From Terriglobales bacterium (GTDB lineage: Bacteria; Acidobacteriota; Terriglobia; Terriglobales; Acidobacteriaceae): 47,702 nt of DNA. The stretch covers positions 1 to 47,702 of the forward strand of contig DATMPC010000066.1 in assembly GCA_035567895.1 (NCBI GenBank). Reading direction: 5' to 3'. A program made the position numbers and the translations under genes. Of this stretch, positions 1 through 8,179 are shown piece after piece (positions within the stretch are counted from its first letter, which is position 1; every line of letters begins with the position of its first letter). The notes beneath the pieces were generated by a model. The model was given only the letters and a program-made list of their open reading frames with translations, had not been told where the DNA came from and did no database searches.

Positions 1-1224
1 CTCCAAACTTAAATCAGCCAGTTCGCAGCCTCGATCGAGGCAAGCACTTACGGCCTTACCGATACACTCGTGGGCCGTGCGGAAAGGAACTCCCTTCGCA
101 GCAAGATAGGTAGCAGCGGCCATGGCGTTCATAAACCCACACTCGGCAGCAGCGCCCATGCGAGCGAAGTCGAACTCGCAGTCGCGCAAGAAGCCGATCG
201 CAGTCTGTACGCACTGCAAAGATGTATCAGCCGTCTCGAACACCGGCTCCTGCGTCTCCTGCAAATCTTTGTTGTAGGCAAGCGGCAGACCCTTTGCGGT
301 CATCAACAAAGAGGTCGCTGCTCCGGCAAGCCTTCCCGATTTGCCACGGATCAGCTCCAAGGCATCGGGATTCATTTTCTGCGGCATCGCACTGCTGCCC
401 GTCGAGTAAGTTTCGGGCAAGCGCACGAATCCGAATTCACGTGTGGAGAAGAGAATCATCTCTTCCGCCCAGCGGCTCAGGTGAATGCCGAGCAACGAAG
501 CTGCCTGTACGAACTCAATCGCAAAGTCACGATCGCTAGTCGCGTCGATGCTGTTGGCTGTGGGAGCAGTGAACCCGAGTTCCGCGGCCATAGCTTGCCG
601 ATCCAACGGGAGCGTCGCTCCTGCAACTGCTCCAGATCCCAAAGGACAGAAATTCAGCCGTGCGCGGCAGTCTTGTAGGCGTGAGTGATCGCGCAACAGC
701 ATCTCCGAATATGTGAGCAGCCAGTGCGCGACCAGCACAGGCTCTGCGGCTTGCAGATGCGTGTGCGCCGGCATCGCCGATTTTCCGGCTGCCTTGGCTT
801 TCTCGGTAACTACATCCACAAACTCGACAAGCTTGAGGCCAAGCTGATCGATCGCGTCACGCACGAACAGGCGCAGATCGGTAGCAATCTGCTCATTGCG
901 GCTACGTCCAGCATGCAGCTTCAGGCCAACGTCACCTGCGAGTTCGACCAGCCGGCGTTCGAGGAAGTGGTGAACATCCTCCGCTTCGCTATCTTCGAGA
1001 AATCGCGGATCGCTCTCCACGGCATGCTTTACATGCGCAAGCGCGTCGAGCAGCGACTTCAGTTCGGTCGGAGAAAGAACGCCGACGCCAGCAAGCGCAC
1101 GAGCGTGCGCACCGCTGGCCGCGATCTCCTGCGGCAGAAGTCGCTTGTCAAAGGGAAACGACCGCTGCCACTGCTCGAATTCCGGATTCAGCGGCCGGCG
1201 GAACCGGCCCGACCACATCTTCAC
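1..1224 (-). CDS. argH: Argininosuccinate lyase, C-terminus cut by window edge
   Basis: Last step of arginine synthesis: cleaves argininosuccinate to arginine and fumarate in the cytoplasm. The reading frame is open for 408 codons from a GTG at 1224 to the window edge. It carries the fumarase/aspartase superfamily signature GSSAMPQKMNP (bases about 370-405, minus strand), the N-terminal MWSGRF motif and the HAGRSRNEQ segment of the family. Usual length is about 460 residues, so some 50 C-terminal residues lie outside the window. The GTG overlaps the argG stop as GTGA, which suggests translational coupling; an ATG two codons later (1218) is the alternative start. It is the most distal visible gene of the arg operon. 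Confidence 0.95.
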   Translation of the reverse strand, partial: MKMWSGRFRRPLNPEFEQWQRSFPFDKRLLPQEIAASGAHARALAGVGVLSPTELKSLLDALAHVKHAVESDPRFLEDSEAEDVHHFLERRLVELAGDVGLKLHAGRSRNEQIATDLRLFVRDAIDQLGLKLVEFVDVVTEKAKAAGKSAMPAHTHLQAAEPVLVAHWLLTYSEMLLRDHSRLQDCRARLNFCPLGSGAVAGATLPLDRQAMAAELGFTAPTANSIDATSDRDFAIEFVQAASLLGIHLSRWAEEMILFSTREFGFVRLPETYSTGSSAMPQKMNPDALELIRGKSGRLAGAATSLLMTAKGLPLAYNKDLQETQEPVFETADTSLQCVQTAIGFLRDCEFDFARMGAAAECGFMNAMAAATYLAAKGVPFRTAHECIGKAVSACLDRGCELADLSLE

Positions 1225-2444
1225 GCCGACACAACCTCCTCTTCAGGAGTAGCTTTGCGCAGGATGGCTCGTGAACGCGCAGGCAGCCCAAGAATGCGGA
1301 TAAAGCCGGCAGCGTCCTTCTGGTCGTAGCTTTCGCCCATGGTGAAAGACGACAGATCAGTCCGATAGAGCGAGTACTCCGACTTGCGGCCAGTAACAGA
1401 GACATTGCCTTTGTAGAGGCTCAATCCCACAGTGCCTGTGACTTCTTTCTGCGTGCTGCTTACGAATGCATCGAGCGATTCGCGCAACGGCGTGAACCAA
1501 AGTCCGAAATAGACGAGCTCCGCATATTTCAGCGCGAGCTGCTGCTTGAAGTGCATCAAATCGCGATCGAGGCACAACGCTTCGAGTTCGCGATGAGCAG
1601 TGAGGATGAGCGTGCCGCCCGGAGTCTCATAGCAGCCGCGTGACTTGATGCCGACGAAACGGTTCTCGACCAGATCGACACGACCCACACCGTTGCGCGC
1701 GGCGATGTCGTTCAGCTTTTCAAGCAGCGCAACAGGAGCGAGGCTCTTCCCGTTTATGGAAACGGGCACACCATGGGCGAATCCGATCTCTACCTGCTCT
1801 GCTTTGTCGGGCGCGGTCTGCGGAGAGTTAGTCCACTGCCATGTCGTCTCCAAAGGAGCGTTGGCTGGATCTTCGAGTTCGCCGCCTTCATGGCTGATAT
1901 GCAGCAGGTTGCGGTCGCGGCTATGGATCTTCTCGCGGCTCGCTGCGACGGGAATTCCGCGGCTCTCGGCGTAAGCGAGGCAGTCCTCACGCGATTTCAG
2001 GTCCCACTCGCGCCAGGGCGCGATCACCTTCAACTGCGGAGCGAGCGCTTGATACGCATGCTCGAAGCGCACCTGATCGTTGCCCTTACCCGTGCATCCG
2101 TGTGCAACGGCAGTAGCGTTTTCTTCGAGCGCAACTTCTACCTGATGCTTGGCAATCACCGGACGAGCGAGTGACGTGCCCAGAAGATATTTGTGCTCGT
2201 AAACCGCTCCGGCCGCGATGGCCGGGAAGACGTAATCGGTGAGGAACTCCTCGCGCATGTCGCGTACGACGACTTTCGAAGCGCCGGTCTTATAAGCCTT
2301 GGCGACGACGGCATCAAGGTCTTCACTCTGTCCTACGTCCGCAACCATGGCGATCACGTCATAGGCATAGTTTTCCTTAAGCCACGGAATGATGATGGAG
2401 GTATCGAGTCCTCCGGAATAAGCAAGTACAACTTTCTCAGGCAT
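1221..2444 (-). CDS. argG: Argininosuccinate synthase
   Basis: Condenses citrulline and aspartate with ATP to argininosuccinate, in the cytoplasm. The 407-residue product opens with the PP-loop ATP pyrophosphatase motif VVLAYSGGLDTS and has the family segments AHGCTGKGNDQVRFE and VENRFVGIKSRGCYETPGG. Length matches the family (about 400). The frame is open 15 codons further upstream, but ATG 2444 is preceded by AAGGAG at suitable spacing and the residues before it are not family-like. Its first 8 bases overlap the end of argF (ATGCCTGA) and its stop overlaps the argH GTG, so it is embedded in a fully overlapping operon. Confidence 0.97.
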   Translation of the reverse strand: MPEKVVLAYSGGLDTSIIIPWLKENYAYDVIAMVADVGQSEDLDAVVAKAYKTGASKVVVRDMREEFLTDYVFPAIAAGAVYEHKYLLGTSLARPVIAKHQVEVALEENATAVAHGCTGKGNDQVRFEHAYQALAPQLKVIAPWREWDLKSREDCLAYAESRGIPVAASREKIHSRDRNLLHISHEGGELEDPANAPLETTWQWTNSPQTAPDKAEQVEIGFAHGVPVSINGKSLAPVALLEKLNDIAARNGVGRVDLVENRFVGIKSRGCYETPGGTLILTAHRELEALCLDRDLMHFKQQLALKYAELVYFGLWFTPLRESLDAFVSSTQKEVTGTVGLSLYKGNVSVTGRKSEYSLYRTDLSSFTMGESYDQKDAAGFIRILGLPARSRAILRKATPEEEVVSA

Positions 2445-3462
2445 GAACTCTCCTTGGTTTCTTCTGGCCGGCGGAAATACGCGGTGCATTTCCGCCGAGC
2501 AACATCAGCATGATGGCCTTCTGGACATGCAGCCGGTTCTCGGCCTGGTCGAAGACTACCGAACGCGGTGAGTCGATTACGGCATCCGTGACTTCTTCTC
2601 CGCGATGCGCGGGCAGGCAATGCATAAAGATCGCGTCCGGCGCGGCGTGGGTAAAGAGCTTGTCGTTCACCTGGTACCCGCCGAAGATCTGTTTGCGGGA
2701 TGCCGCTTCATTTTCCTGGCCCATGCTCGCCCAAACGTCGGTGTAGATCGCGTCGGCGCCGTTGACAGCTCTTTGAACGTCGGTGAGAAGCTGGATCGTT
2801 GCCCCGGTTGTCGAAGCAATTTTCTTCGCTTGTTTCACGATCTCCGCCTTCGGGCTATAGCCCTCGGGAGTAGCAACGCGGATCGTGCTCCCCAGACATG
2901 CAGCCGCCAGCATCAGGGAATGCGCCACATTGTTGCCATCGCCAACGTAAGCGAGCGTCACGTTGCGCAGGTCGCCGAATTTTTCCTGAAGCGTGAGGTA
3001 GTCAGCCAGCGCCTGGCAGGGATGTTCGAGTTCGCTGAGCGCATTGATCACAGGGATGCTCGCGTGCTCGGCCATTCCGGTGACAGTCGAGTGAGCAAAC
3101 GTGCGCAGCACCAAGCCATCGACCCAGCGCTCGAGGTTATGAGCGATGTCGCTGAGCTTTTCGCGCGCGTCGATGCGCGAGGCTGTCTGATCGACAAAGA
3201 ACGCGTGTCCGCCCAGGCTGGTGATGCCAGCTTCAAACGTGAGCCTTGTGCGCAGCGAGGGCTTTTCAAAGAACATCACTACTTGCTTACCCGCGAGAGC
3301 TCCGCGAAAGTCCACGGGACGCGCTTTCATGAGGGCCGCCAAATCAAGTACGGAGCTAATTCCTGACGGACCGAGATCGCTGATGGAAATCAGGTCCTCA
3401 CACCACGATTGCATCTCTGGCATCGGGCTTACCGGGATCTGAGTTACGGGTCGTGTGCTCAA
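2437..3462 (-). CDS. argF: Ornithine carbamoyltransferase
   Basis: Forms citrulline from ornithine and carbamoyl phosphate. The product is 341 residues. Carbamoyl-phosphate loop: FEKPSLRTRLTFE near residue 70 (SLRTR where many enzymes have STRTR; I recall this variant from other OTCases). The ornithine loop DVWASMG and the catalytic HCLPAHRGEE are both present; the SMG loop argues for ornithine rather than acetylornithine as substrate. The likely start is a TTG at 3462 that overlaps the argD stop as TTGA; an ATG 13 codons later is the alternative. The argF stop lies 8 bases inside argG. Flanking genes argD and argG confirm the pathway. Confidence 0.95.
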   Translation of the reverse strand: MSTRPVTQIPVSPMPEMQSWCEDLISISDLGPSGISSVLDLAALMKARPVDFRGALAGKQVVMFFEKPSLRTRLTFEAGITSLGGHAFFVDQTASRIDAREKLSDIAHNLERWVDGLVLRTFAHSTVTGMAEHASIPVINALSELEHPCQALADYLTLQEKFGDLRNVTLAYVGDGNNVAHSLMLAAACLGSTIRVATPEGYSPKAEIVKQAKKIASTTGATIQLLTDVQRAVNGADAIYTDVWASMGQENEAASRKQIFGGYQVNDKLFTHAAPDAIFMHCLPAHRGEEVTDAVIDSPRSVVFDQAENRLHVQKAIMLMLLGGNAPRISAGQKKPRRVHA

Positions 3463-4736
3463 TGTGTGCTCCCTTGCGCAACCAGTTCACCTTCCGGGGA
3501 CACTGGCGCTTCTTTCTGGATGTAGTGCTTCTCGAGCTGCTTGAGTGTTGCCTCCAACGACTTCACTACTTCATCAATGTGCTTCTTCGCGATCGTGTAT
3601 GCCGGTAGAAAGCGCAGCGTAGTTTCGTGGGTGCGATTGATGATCACCCCGCGCTCCAACATTGCCGGAACTACTGCTTTGGCCAAATCAGCGGAAGTGA
3701 GTTCGGCCGCGACCATCAAGCCCAGACCGCGCACTTCGCGAATCGATTTGTGCTTTTTCTTGAGCGCTTCGAGCTTCTTGACGAAGTACTTGCCCAACTC
3801 GCGATTGGACTTGATTAGCTTCCTCTTCTCGATTTGATCGATCACTGTGCAAGCAACGGCACATGCCAGCGGACCACCACCGAAGGTAGTGCCGTGCATG
3901 CCTGGCTTAAGAGCGCTGGCCGCTTCATTCGTGGTCAGCAGCGCGCCAAGAGGCAAGCCGCCAGCGATCGGCTTCGCGATGGTGACCACGTCCGGCTTGA
4001 TGTCGTAGTGCTGATAAGCGAACCACTTTCCGGTTCTCCCGAGCCCACTTTGAATCTCGTCGATCAGGAGCAGAGCACCGCTACCTGCAGTCAGCGCTCG
4101 CGCGGTCTCCAGAAATTCGCTGGATACGAGCTGGATGCCACCCTCGCCTTGCACCGTCTCAATCGCAACCGCGCAGACGCTGTCGTTGAACTTCTGTTTC
4201 AGATCCTCGACGTCATTGAATGTGACAAACTCGATGCCGGGAAGAACCGGTGCATACGGATCGCGATATTTTGCCTGACCTGTGGTCGAGAGCGATCCAT
4301 AGGTGCGGCCGTGGAAAGAATTCTCCATCGCCAACACCCGCCACTTAGGCTCCGATCCGGTGGGTGCTTTCTTCTTTGCGTAGGCGCGAGCAATTTTGAG
4401 CGCTCCCTCCCAAGCCTCGGTGCCGCTGTTCGAGAGGAATACCCGATCGAGGCCGGAGATCCGCGTCAACCGCTCAGCGAGAGGCGCGGTGAACTCGTGG
4501 TAGAAGAGGTTCGACGAGTGAATCAGGCGGGCCGACTGCTTCGCGATCGTCTTCAGCACCGCGCGATCGCCGTATCCCAGCGCATTCACGCCGATGCCAG
4601 TGATGAAGTCGAGATACTTGCGGCCGTCGGCATCATAGAGATAGACGTCCTTGCCGCTCTCGAGCAACAGCGGAACTCGATCGTAGGTAGGCAACAGAAG
4701 CTGCCCTTCCTTCTGTTTTGCTTCGGCCAGTTTCAT
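3459..4736 (-). CDS. argD: Acetylornithine aminotransferase
   Basis: PLP-dependent class III aminotransferase that converts N-acetylglutamate semialdehyde to N-acetylornithine; family members often also act on N-succinyl-diaminopimelate. The 425-residue product shows YLDFITGIGVNALGY near the N-terminus, SNSGTEAWEGALKIAR, the cofactor-binding LLIDEIQSGLGRTG, and the PLP lysine in IAKPIAGGLPLGA. The frame is open 40 codons upstream of 4736, but that part lies inside argB; ATG 4736 overlaps the argB stop as ATGA. It ends in a 4-base overlap with the argF TTG start. Confidence 0.95.
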   Translation of the reverse strand: MKLAEAKQKEGQLLLPTYDRVPLLLESGKDVYLYDADGRKYLDFITGIGVNALGYGDRAVLKTIAKQSARLIHSSNLFYHEFTAPLAERLTRISGLDRVFLSNSGTEAWEGALKIARAYAKKKAPTGSEPKWRVLAMENSFHGRTYGSLSTTGQAKYRDPYAPVLPGIEFVTFNDVEDLKQKFNDSVCAVAIETVQGEGGIQLVSSEFLETARALTAGSGALLLIDEIQSGLGRTGKWFAYQHYDIKPDVVTIAKPIAGGLPLGALLTTNEAASALKPGMHGTTFGGGPLACAVACTVIDQIEKRKLIKSNRELGKYFVKKLEALKKKHKSIREVRGLGLMVAAELTSADLAKAVVPAMLERGVIINRTHETTLRFLPAYTIAKKHIDEVVKSLEATLKQLEKHYIQKEAPVSPEGELVAQGSTH

Positions 4737-5521
4737 GCCACCATCACCTCGGTGCCACAGTCGATCTTGCAGGTATAGAAGTCCGGAAGCAGCGCGACTT
4801 CGCTCGCCGGAAGAATGCGTACGCGACCTACTCCGCGGCGCAGCGCCTCCTGGCACGCTTCCAATTTGGGAAGCATGCCGCCACGCACGACGGAAGTTTT
4901 CACGAGGTCTTCGATCTGCTTCATCTGCAGCCAGCGAATCACCGATCCGTCAGCGCTCTTCACACCGGCAACATCGGTAAGGAAGATGAGCGCATGCGCG
5001 CGGCAGGCCACTGCACACGCAGCGGCGGTCTGATCGGCATTCACGTTGTAGTACTCGCCGTCGGTGCCGAGAGCAACGCTGGAAATGACGGGAATCCCGC
5101 CTGCGTTCCAGATCGATTCGATCCAGCGCGGATCGGCCGAGCAGATTTCACCGACATAGCCGAGATCAGTACCATTCGTCTTCTTCTTGCGCGCGCGAAA
5201 GCTTAGACCATCGGCGCCGCAAATGCCGATGGCAGCCTTACCCAGCGCGCCGATTTCGGCGACAAGAGCCTTATTCACCTTGCCGGCCAGAACCATGAGA
5301 GCAACGTCCCGCGTTTCCGAGTCGGTAACGCGCAGACCGTTTACGAAATTGCTTTCCTTGCCCAACTGATGCAACGTGCGCGTAAGCTCAATACCGCCGC
5401 CATGCACGACCGCTACCTGGTGATGCTCGCCGTCGGCGAGTTCCACAATGGCACGCGCACACTTGTGCACGAGTTCCTTGTTGTCGAGCGCCGCGCCGCC
5501 GATCTTGACTACAACTTTCAA
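4733..5521 (-). CDS. argB: Acetylglutamate kinase
   Basis: Phosphorylates N-acetylglutamate; second step of the acetylated arginine pathway. The 262-residue amino-acid kinase fold protein has VVVKIGGAAL at the N-terminus (Lys-Gly-Gly phosphate loop), VVHGGGIE, and the YYNVNADQTAAACA substrate segment. Length fits the short ArgB form without the N-terminal arginine-sensing helix, so arginine feedback inhibition is not expected from sequence; control is more likely transcriptional through ArgR. The start is a TTG at 5521 overlapping the argC stop as TTGA. No acetylglutamate synthase (argA/argJ) gene is seen in the window. Confidence 0.94.
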   Translation of the reverse strand: MKVVVKIGGAALDNKELVHKCARAIVELADGEHHQVAVVHGGGIELTRTLHQLGKESNFVNGLRVTDSETRDVALMVLAGKVNKALVAEIGALGKAAIGICGADGLSFRARKKKTNGTDLGYVGEICSADPRWIESIWNAGGIPVISSVALGTDGEYYNVNADQTAAACAVACRAHALIFLTDVAGVKSADGSVIRWLQMKQIEDLVKTSVVRGGMLPKLEACQEALRRGVGRVRILPASEVALLPDFYTCKIDCGTEVMVA

Positions 5522-6555
5522 TTCAGGCCGTCCTTTTCATCGAAACCGAACATCACGTTCATGTTCTGCACCGCTTGGCCGGCAGCGCCTTTCATGAGGT
5601 TGTCGAGGCACGAGACTATGACCAAGCGCTTGCCATCGGGGCTCAGGTTGAATCCCACATCGCAATAGTTGGTGTGCAGCGAATAGCGAATCTGCGGTAG
5701 CTTGGTGCCAAAGAGGCGAACCCAAGGTTTTCCCACGTAGAACGTGGCGTAAATCGACTCGATTTCCGCGGGAGTCATCGCCTGTTCAAGCCGCACGTAG
5801 GTCGTCGAAAGAATTCCACGCGGAATGGGAAGCAGATGCGGCGTAAACGTCAGCTCGTCGTCCTGCAGATTGAGCTGCTCAAGGATTTCTCCGAGATGCC
5901 GGTGTGTGAAGACGCCATACGCCGAGAGATTATCGGCTACTTCCACAAAGTGAGTCGTAGCCGTAGGCTGCTTGCCCGCACCCGAAACTCCCGATTTGGA
6001 ATCGCAAACGATCCCTGCGCTGCGATTGACAACCCCCGCAGCAACCAGCGGAGCCAGTGCGACGATGACCGAGGTCGCATAGCAGCCCGGATTCGCGACA
6101 AGCGTCGATCCAGAGATTTGCTGCGAGCGGAGTTCGGGCAGTCCGTACACGGCCTTACCGGCAGTCGTGCTAGCCACTGCCGGATCAGCATCATGAAAGC
6201 GGTAAATCGCGAGATGAGATTCCTGCTTCAATCGCCACGCACCGCTGAGGTCAACGACGCGCATGCCGCGCTTGAGGGCCTCAGGAGCCCACTCACGCGA
6301 GGTCTCGTGCGGAGTGGCGAGGAAGAGCAGATCGACTTGGCTGTCGCTCAGCTTCTGCCAGTCGAACGGATGCACGCGCAGTTGGCCGTTCCCAAGCACG
6401 TGCGGGTAGTACTCAGTCAGGTCGGCGGAGTTTCCGGACTCGCGAGATAAAAGTAAAGGTTTCGCTAGGCGAGGATGCCGTCCGAGAATGCGCGCGAGTT
6501 CAAATCCGGCATAACCGGTCGCGCCAACGACCGCGGTCTGGAGTTGCGCGCTCAC
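5518..6555 (-). CDS. argC: N-acetyl-gamma-glutamyl-phosphate reductase
   Basis: NADPH-dependent reduction of acetylglutamyl phosphate to the semialdehyde. The 345-residue product has the nucleotide-binding VVGATGYAGFELARIL at the N-terminus and the catalytic cysteine in LVANPGCYATSVI. The frame is open 20 codons further upstream, but those codons lie inside argR and do not look like ArgC; the GTG at 6555 shares one base with the argR stop (TAGTG) and starts directly before the Rossmann motif. It ends in a TTGA overlap with argB. Confidence 0.95.
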   Translation of the reverse strand: MSAQLQTAVVGATGYAGFELARILGRHPRLAKPLLLSRESGNSADLTEYYPHVLGNGQLRVHPFDWQKLSDSQVDLLFLATPHETSREWAPEALKRGMRVVDLSGAWRLKQESHLAIYRFHDADPAVASTTAGKAVYGLPELRSQQISGSTLVANPGCYATSVIVALAPLVAAGVVNRSAGIVCDSKSGVSGAGKQPTATTHFVEVADNLSAYGVFTHRHLGEILEQLNLQDDELTFTPHLLPIPRGILSTTYVRLEQAMTPAEIESIYATFYVGKPWVRLFGTKLPQIRYSLHTNYCDVGFNLSPDGKRLVIVSCLDNLMKGAAGQAVQNMNVMFGFDEKDGLN

Positions 6556-6995
6556 TAAGCAAGCATCTCCCTTATGCGGTTCGCCAGACGCTGCGCGTGT
6601 TGTTTGTCTTCGCAAATAATCAGGATGGTGTCGTCGCCGGCGATGCTTCCCAGCATCTCCTCCCAGCCTTCAGCGTCGAGCGCTGCCGCAACGGGCTGGG
6701 CGCTGCCGACACTGGTCTTGACCACAAGCTGGTTCTGGGCCTCGTGGACGCCCAGCACAAACTCCCGAACCAGTCGCTCAGCGGAGGGAAGCCCTGCCTC
6801 ACCTGCTGCCTGCGCGGTAAGGGAATAGCCGGTGCCGGTCTTGATAATTCCAAGCTCGTGGATGTCGCGCGAGAGGGTAGCTTGGGTGACCTGCTGCCCC
6901 TGGCGCGCAAGAGCGCGCCTCAGCTCCTCCTGGCTTGCGACCTTTCCGTTTTCAATCAGTTGCAAAATCAACTGTTGCCTCGTGAGCTTGGACAT
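6555..6995 (-). CDS. argR: Arginine repressor ArgR
   Basis: Arginine-responsive DNA-binding protein, a hexamer in the known family. The 146-residue product has the N-terminal winged helix with the recognition segment QATLSRDIHELG (about residues 37-50) and the C-terminal oligomerisation/arginine-binding domain with GSIAGDDTILIIC. It is the first gene of its own regulon: two ARG boxes lie directly upstream, so it probably represses itself and all six downstream biosynthetic genes. No convincing Shine-Dalgarno precedes the ATG, and an in-frame stop at 7004-7002 rules out a longer start. Confidence 0.95.
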   Translation of the reverse strand: MSKLTRQQLILQLIENGKVASQEELRRALARQGQQVTQATLSRDIHELGIIKTGTGYSLTAQAAGEAGLPSAERLVREFVLGVHEAQNQLVVKTSVGSAQPVAAALDAEGWEEMLGSIAGDDTILIICEDKQHAQRLANRIREMLA

Positions 6996-7047
6996 GATGC
7001 ATTAATATGCATCACTATGTATAAATATTCTACTCCTGTTGTGTCAA
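6996..7047 (-). promoter_or_regulatory. argR promoter with two ARG boxes
   Basis: On the minus strand a perfect -35 TTGACA (7047-7042) is followed after 18 bp by TATACA (7023-7018). Two ARG-box-like palindromes (family consensus TGAAT-WWWW-ATTCA) overlap it. The first reads TGCAT-ATTA-ATGCA on the minus strand (7011-6998), between the start site and the argR ATG. The second reads AGAAT-ATTT-ATACA (7031-7018), over the -10. As 18-bp boxes they are separated by 2 bp, so they face the same side of the helix. Inference: autorepression of the whole arg operon by ArgR-arginine. Confidence 0.75.
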
Positions 7048-7240
7048 ATAGTTTCGGCAAATTTTTGCCCTCTTTGGTGCCCAGCAAGGTTCCGTTAAGT
7101 CCCGGGTCAGCTTTAACTTGTGTGTACTTCGGCAGGAAACTGGCGTATCCTGCGGCAGCTCCAGCAAAACTCATTTGTTGCGATTTGTTTAATGCGGAGG
7201 GAGTTGGGTGTCGCTTCACTAAGCTTCTCCTTGAATAGAT

Positions 7241-7281
7241 CGGAAGCCAGTGAACAATTTCTCAGCTGATCACTGGGACCG
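7241..7281 (+). promoter_or_regulatory. Hairpin in the leader of the PilZ gene
   Basis: The stretch 7048-7323 between argR and the PilZ gene has no credible gene. Near its 3' end CGG-AAG-CCAGTGA (7241-7253) can pair with TCACTGG-GA-CCG (7270-7281): a 7-bp stem, a small internal loop and a 3-bp lower stem around a 16-base loop. It ends about 42 bases before the ATG and has no T-run, so it is not a simple terminator. It may be a leader structure or an operator. I could not match it to a known riboswitch class. Confidence 0.35.
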
Positions 7282-7323
7282 GAGAGGGCTCTCAACCACC
7301 TTCAAAAACAGGAGATCCACGCC

Positions 7324-7770
7324 ATGGCCGCACCGGGACAGGAAACAGGGCAGGAAAAGCGAACTTCACCGCGGAAGGAGATGAAGGTTCCTGCCAAAGT
7401 ACACGCAGGTGAGGACAACATTTCGGCAGAGGCGCTGAACCTAAGCCAGTCTGGCATATTCCTGGAGTGTTCGACGAAGGTGAGCGAAGGCAGCGAGGTC
7501 GATATCGTGATGATCCTGCCCAAAGAAATCACAGGTGAGGCGGCAAAGTGGGTCTGCTGCCGCGCGACCGTAAACCGTGTCGAAGATGAAAGATCGCAGG
7601 GACGCTATGGCGTTGCTGCCACTGTAGATCGCATCCAGGCCATGCCGGAACTTACCTGGCCCGAGGTCGACCGCCGCATCACCGACCGCCGGACGAGCGA
7701 GCGACGGATTGTGGCTCGCGGAGGACAGGACAGACGGCGGCGCGAGCGACGCACGCCTCCTTCGAAGTAG
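7324..7770 (+). CDS. PilZ-domain protein, Arg-rich tail
   Basis: Small cytoplasmic protein of 148 residues. Residues about 10-110 fit a PilZ domain, the usual c-di-GMP receptor fold: an RTSPRKEMKVP segment (RxxxR-like arginine motif) and NLSQSGIFLE (the [DN]xSxxG motif) are both present, so ligand binding is plausible. The last 35 residues are strongly basic, with repeated DRR/ERR units (DRRITDRRTSERR), which suggests binding to nucleic acid or an acidic surface. AGGAG lies about 10 bases before the ATG. It stands alone between argR and lepB, so the neighbours do not reveal its output. Confidence 0.8.
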   Translation: MAAPGQETGQEKRTSPRKEMKVPAKVHAGEDNISAEALNLSQSGIFLECSTKVSEGSEVDIVMILPKEITGEAAKWVCCRATVNRVEDERSQGRYGVAATVDRIQAMPELTWPEVDRRITDRRTSERRIVARGGQDRRRRERRTPPSK

Positions 7771-8179
7771 ACAAACTTCGTAGCAGAGTTCCACAGGCTG
7801 TGGGGAGAACGTCGTCGTAGCGAACAGAGCATCCCTGATCTTTCCCTATTATTTTTCTGAATCCGCGCGAAAACGATACGAAGTGCTTTGCAGATAATCG
7901 CTTGCGTAGAAATCCACAGAATTCCCTGTTAATTCCTGGGTTTTGAACGAAATTTGTGAATTTCGGGCAAGATTCGATGATTTCGAGATCGAATTCGAAA
8001 ATTCCCCTGTTGTTTTGCCTGTTTCTGGATTTCGATAGTCGATTCTTCGCATTCTCCCTAGCCGGACGCTCACTTTTGTAACTGCTGCAATTGATCCTCT
8101 GTCACGGAAGTAAGTGCAACTCCTTATTCCAAGCTCCAGTTGCGCAGCTCACAATTGAGCGATCTCCCCGGAGCTTTCT
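7771..8179. other. Gene-free stretch before lepB
   Basis: About 410 bases, more AT-rich than the surroundings from 7840 to 8060, with many TTCG/CGAA words. A 74-codon frame on the minus strand (8073-7849) has no family-like features and no ribosome site. I see no tRNA, terminator with a T-run, or clear operator. The lepB promoter presumably lies here. Confidence 0.5.

Noticed and set aside
70-678. Long open frames on the + strand over argH
   Set aside because: They are antisense to argH, whose minus-strand frame carries the GSSAMPQKMNP signature; the + products match no family and are Arg/Ser-rich.
3834-4778. 314-codon frame opposite argD
   Set aside because: Antisense shadow of a well-supported gene in GC-rich DNA; no ribosome site or family sequence.
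6968-7219. 83-codon minus-strand frame over the argR promoter
   Set aside because: It covers the ARG boxes and promoter, has no ribosome site and overlaps argR.
7048-7323. c-di-GMP (GEMM) riboswitch before the PilZ gene
   Set aside because: A hairpin exists but I could not place the conserved GEMM core or tetraloop receptor.
7849-8073. 74-codon minus-strand frame before lepB
   Set aside because: Low-complexity Ser/Asn-rich product from an AT-rich gap, no ribosome site.
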